In this document: positions 63,048-64,000 of the stretch, piece after piece
Layout: the number at the start of each line of letters is the position of its first letter
Position numbering within the stretch: the first letter of the stretch is position 1
NCBI GenBank assembly: GCA_039930045.1
Contig: JBDSQB010000002.1
Coordinates: 326,286-390,285 of the forward strand
Direction of reading: 5' to 3'
DNA length: 64,000 nt
Source of the DNA: Chthoniobacterales bacterium
GTDB lineage: Bacteria; Verrucomicrobiota; Verrucomicrobiia; Chthoniobacterales; DASVRZ01
Position numbers and translations under genes: made by a program
The notes under the pieces: generated by a model
Database searches by the model: none
Told to the model about the DNA's origin: nothing
Seen by the model: only the letters and a program-made list of their open reading frames with translations

Positions 63048-64000
63048 TCATCGAGTGAAGCCCGGCACGGCGGTGATAGCAGAGTAAAATCCAGCCGATT
63101 CGGTAATCAGCGGAAGAAGCCGCTCAATAGCGTGCAAAATCGTGCCATCCATTGGTACCGGCTCTTCAGGGAAATCCTCCCATTGGAGATCAAGATCGAG
63201 CAGTCTTTGCAAAGCCGCTGTTCTGGCCCAAAAGAAAGTCCCAGCCGGAAAATTAATCTCCTGATGCACCACGGGCGGCAACTTCATCCGAGTCAACAAA
63301 TCATTCGCGACTGGAAAATTTTTCCCCCATCCCAAGACATTGGGATCATCTGGAAAAACGATCCCAATCTTTGGATCTTCGACCATCGCTGACAAGATAG
63401 CGTCCATCATGGCCTCGCTGCCACCTACGTGATTCTCAAATAGAAATTCCTTCCAAAGAGCCACCTTGCTCAACTTGAAAGAATGCAACGATTTCTTCGT
63501 GTGCAGATGGCCGACGATGTCGTAATCACGGGCTACTTCTCTGGTAAACATTTTCAGAAACGCCCCAATGTCGCGTCCCCGATTGGGAACCACAGCGACT
63601 TTCATTCGATTCGCACACGCAGAAAATTTGCGCCTAGCCAGCTCCGCAGTCTCTTCATCCGGGACCGAAATGAAAAGATCGATCAAGGTCCGGTTGCGCA
63701 GCAGCCGACGGGAAATTTCCTCCGCCATGTCAGCATAAAAAAAATGGATGTGCAGGGCAATTTTGCAGTCCGCAATAGGCCGGGCATTTCCCACCAAGGG
63801 ATGAATTCGCCGTGCCAACCAAGGGCCTAAAGGCTGTCTAGTTCGAAGAAAATGCACCAGTGGATCACCTGCCAGGATCTGATTTCTTTCCGCATAAATG
63901 CCAGGATGAAAACCTGGGAATGGCTTTCGACGACTCATTCCCTTCGACCAAGAATGAACAAACCAACGACTGGGATCAGCCCAGATTTCTGGCTGGATGG
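63048..64000 (-). CDS. RgpF-like rhamnan/polysaccharide synthesis protein, 5' partial at window edge
   Basis: The frame stays open from the ATG at 63938 to the right edge, and the upstream codons (QPEIWADPSRWFVHSWSKG) are sensible protein, so the start is probably outside. The visible 316 residues contain an N-terminal FHPGIYAERN... DPLVHFL segment, as in glycosyltransferases with the PDV-type leader, and an RgpF-like domain (CKIALHIHFFYADMAEEI, VAVVPNRGRDIGAFLKMF, YDIVGHLHTKKSLHS, NFPAGTFFWARTAAL). RgpF proteins build rhamnose-containing glycans. It is convergent with the small exported gene. Confidence 0.82.
   Translation of the reverse strand, partial: IQPEIWADPSRWFVHSWSKGMSRRKPFPGFHPGIYAERNQILAGDPLVHFLRTRQPLGPWLARRIHPLVGNARPIADCKIALHIHFFYADMAEEISRRLLRNRTLIDLFISVPDEETAELARRKFSACANRMKVAVVPNRGRDIGAFLKMFTREVARDYDIVGHLHTKKSLHSFKLSKVALWKEFLFENHVGGSEAMMDAILSAMVEDPKIGIVFPDDPNVLGWGKNFPVANDLLTRMKLPPVVHQEINFPAGTFFWARTAALQRLLDLDLQWEDFPEEPVPMDGTILHAIERLLPLITESAGFYSAITAVPGFTR

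Overview
The window reads as a compact, moderately GC-rich (mid to upper 50s %, judged by eye) Gram-negative chromosome segment, most likely from the Verrucomicrobiota (Spartobacteria/Verrucomicrobiae type). Supporting signs are PEP-CTERM proteins, many N-methylated prepilin-like proteins, a type II secretion (T2SS) operon, Rex together with McsA/McsB, a rhamnulose-phosphate aldolase fused to a dehydrogenase, and a secreted protein that looks like the verrucomicrobial TIGR02597 group. No rRNA, CRISPR array, transposase or prophage was seen. One tRNA-Gly(CCC) is present. The assignment to phylum is inference from gene content.

Layout: 0-5.8 kb, a CusB-CusA-CusC-like Cu/Ag efflux operon followed by a thioredoxin-type arsenate reductase. 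5.8-11.5 kb, a minor-pilin locus (PilV/PilW/PilX-like proteins, a small secreted protein and a GspG/PilA-like prepilin) with a PEP-CTERM gene inserted on the other strand. 11.6-17.4 kb, a large hybrid histidine kinase, L-aspartate oxidase (NadB) and a secreted protein that resembles a double-psi beta-barrel. 17.4-22.9 kb on the minus strand, class II fructose-1,6-bisphosphatase and a rhamnose catabolic operon headed by a DeoR-type regulator with a perfect palindrome in front of it. 22.9-24.8 kb, an ExbB-ExbD-TonB operon. 25.1-26.8 kb, a XerC/D-type recombinase, another prepilin and the tRNA. 26.9-30.7 kb, a XylFGH sugar ABC transporter.

30.7-42.3 kb holds a FecR/beta-helix surface protein, a NarL-type two-component pair, and a group of genes with a stress or envelope flavour: DUF4142, an endonuclease/exonuclease/phosphatase-family enzyme, a phospholipase D/cardiolipin synthase, a zinc-ribbon protein, a trehalose synthase-maltokinase fusion, a CBS protein and DUF2934. 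42.3-44.5 kb is monomeric isocitrate dehydrogenase. 44.6-53.8 kb is a nearly gap-free operon: rex, an unknown secreted protein, gspG-H-I-J-K-L-M, a GspC/PilP-like protein and the secretin gspD. GspE and GspF are not in the window. 53.8-58.2 kb carries a GH63-like glucosidase and mcsA-mcsB. 58.2-60.1 kb is a distinctly AT-rich patch with a PEP-CTERM gene and the TIGR02597-like gene. The remainder has an M20 peptidase, a large inverted repeat, a transglutaminase, a small exported protein and the end of an RgpF-like glycan gene that runs off the right edge.

How the parts fit: secretion and pilus-like machinery, TonB energisation, sugar uptake (xylose type) and deoxy-sugar catabolism (rhamnose), and glucan/trehalose enzymes suggest a polysaccharide-degrading heterotroph with elaborate surface structures. 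The least explained parts are the PEP-CTERM/minor-pilin locus, the Rex-led T2SS operon with two uncharacterised secreted partners, the FecR/beta-helix protein without sigma factor, and an unusual enrichment of the pentamer CTAAC/GTTAG across the glpX-rha block.
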